From Promethearchaeota archaeon (GTDB lineage: Archaea; Asgardarchaeota; Lokiarchaeia; Sigynarchaeales; SOKP01), in the NCBI GenBank assembly GCA_016839635.1, contig JAEOTV010000061.1, forward strand, positions 1-15,920: a stretch of 15,920 bases of DNA, written 5' to 3'. The position numbers and the translations under genes are program-made. Of this stretch, positions 15,186-15,920 are shown one piece after another. The notes under the pieces are model-generated. The model saw nothing but the letters and a program-made list of their open reading frames with translations. It was not told the origin of the DNA and searched no databases. Numbering within the stretch: position 1 is the stretch's first letter; each line of letters begins with the position of its first letter.

Positions 15186-15920
15186 TTATCCTCTCTCCTT
15201 TCTGAATAATTTTATATAAATAAATATTAAAAAAACAGTGCCTCCAAAGAGGAATAGTGTCCATGAACTTAACTCACTTGAGAATATTGGAATTAAACTT
15301 AATTCCAAGAGTATAGTCACTCCAATCGATGCAAGTAAAATAATTAATCCAATAATAAAGTATCCATATATATGTTCTATTGAATTTTGATAACTTATAT
15401 TATCTTTAAGAGCACCTCGGATCGTTATTTTTCCCTTTCTATCATTTATAAGTGAATTTTTAATTGATCGTAAATAGAGTGCGGTTTCAAATTGTTGACT
15501 ATCCAAATTATGTTGAAGCTTTTTTTGAAGTCTTACCTCACGTTCTCTAATTTTCTGTAAGATTAACGGTCTTAAATCACTGGAATTTTTTTCTTTTCGC
15601 TTTGTTCCGGGAGATAAAAAAGAAAAAGCTCCCAACTTTGAAGATTCTATAAAATCATCATATTCCAGACTTTTATGGAGATTTATTACCTCTAATTTTC
15701 TTAATTCATAATAGATCTGAAATATCGTTTTGATGTAATCATATGGAATATCTCCTCTACTTTTAAGAAAAAGGATTTCACACTCTCTTATTGCTTCTAT
15801 ATGTTTTTGTTGAAAAATAGGAATTTTTAAATTTTTCACAAATATTTCATTTATCAATTCCATATATTCAAAAATCTTTTCTCCCAAGGTTCTATTTCGT
15901 GGTCTTACTCCCAGATGAAT
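15186..15920 (-). CDS. Protein with two C-terminal TM segments, first visible gene of the operon, probably incomplete at its N-terminus
   Basis: The frame is open to the right edge (244 codons), so the true start may lie outside. The only candidate starts inside are TTG at 15887 (233 residues) and ATG at 15863; the codons upstream of the TTG read a plausible HLGVRPRNRT, which recalls the segment before C-terminal helices in DUF4129-type proteins, and favours a longer protein. Counting from the TTG, residues 1-150 are helical and charged, with a basic KIREREVRLQKKL helix at about 112-124. Two TM segments follow at about 170-194 and 206-226, ending in a basic tail (KLFRKERG). Topology would put the soluble part and tail on the same side. 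It is followed after one base by the HerA/VirB4-like gene and probably partners with it. No family is assigned with confidence. Confidence 0.7.
   Translation of the reverse strand: MHLGVRPRNRTLGEKIFEYMELINEIFVKNLKIPIFQQKHIEAIRECEILFLKSRGDIPYDYIKTIFQIYYELRKLEVINLHKSLEYDDFIESSKLGAFSFLSPGTKRKEKNSSDLRPLILQKIREREVRLQKKLQHNLDSQQFETALYLRSIKNSLINDRKGKITIRGALKDNISYQNSIEHIYGYFIIGLIILLASIGVTILLELSLIPIFSSELSSWTLFLFGGTVFLIFIYIKLFRKERG
15193..15201 (-). promoter_or_regulatory. Shine-Dalgarno of the HerA/VirB4-like gene
   Basis: AAAGGAGAG on the minus strand lies 8 nt before ATG at 15184, inside the end of the upstream gene. The junction TAA-T-ATG leaves one base between stop and start, typical of coupled translation. 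Confidence 0.65.

Noticed and set aside
1..15920. CRISPR arrays, tRNA genes, insertion sequences
   Set aside because: No regular direct repeats with spacers, no tRNA cloverleaf motifs and no transposase frame or terminal inverted repeats were found by reading both strands.

Overview
This AT-rich window (roughly one third G+C by eye) looks archaeal. It carries an archaeal-type 7S signal recognition particle (SRP) RNA of about 300 nt on the minus strand. It also has TATA-like boxes 20-45 nt before starts, T-rich tracts after genes, and a membrane-anchored family-5 solute-binding protein. Very low G+C, many orphan membrane proteins and paired GNAT-fold proteins suggest an Asgard (Lokiarchaeia-like) genome. 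That placement is an inference from style, not from a marker gene.

Layout, left to right. Positions 1-974 (minus) hold the N-terminal two thirds of an oligopeptide-type ABC solute-binding protein that runs off the left edge. Positions 1234-1535 (minus) hold the SRP RNA, with its own promoter and T7 terminator. Next come a possible 54-residue small protein (1629-1793, minus) and a double-CxxC zinc-ribbon protein (1888-2742, minus). A malate/L-lactate-type NAD(P)-dependent dehydrogenase (2943-4052, plus) and a 7-8 TM orphan membrane protein (4200-5030, plus) follow. The middle block combines a YghO-like double-GNAT protein (5076-6227, minus), a phospholipase C/S1-P1-nuclease-like zinc hydrolase (6569-7285, plus), a short coding-like stretch interrupted by TGA (7329-7568, plus), a PP-loop ATPase resembling N-acetyl sugar amidotransferases (7728-8876, plus), and a GNAT-GNAT-DUF998 membrane fusion (8972-10870, minus).

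The right third (10999-15920, minus) is a tightly packed operon of three genes: a protein with two C-terminal TM segments (open at the right edge), a 1278-residue HerA/VirB4-like membrane protein, and a 119-residue helical protein. The large protein contains a tandem duplication of about 245 residues (TM hairpin plus VirB4-N-like domain), followed by a HerA/VirB4 ATPase fold. Both its Walker A and Walker B motifs are visibly degraded, and a winged-helix-like region and a helical C-terminus follow. The spacing (TAA-T-ATG at one junction, an 11-nt overlap at the other, each with a good Shine-Dalgarno) suggests that the three proteins are made together and probably form one membrane complex.

The most notable candidate for an undescribed system is this operon, built around a membrane-bound HerA/VirB4 pseudo-ATPase. 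Second is the GNAT / PP-loop / GNAT-DUF998 neighbourhood, which may modify a cell-envelope molecule.
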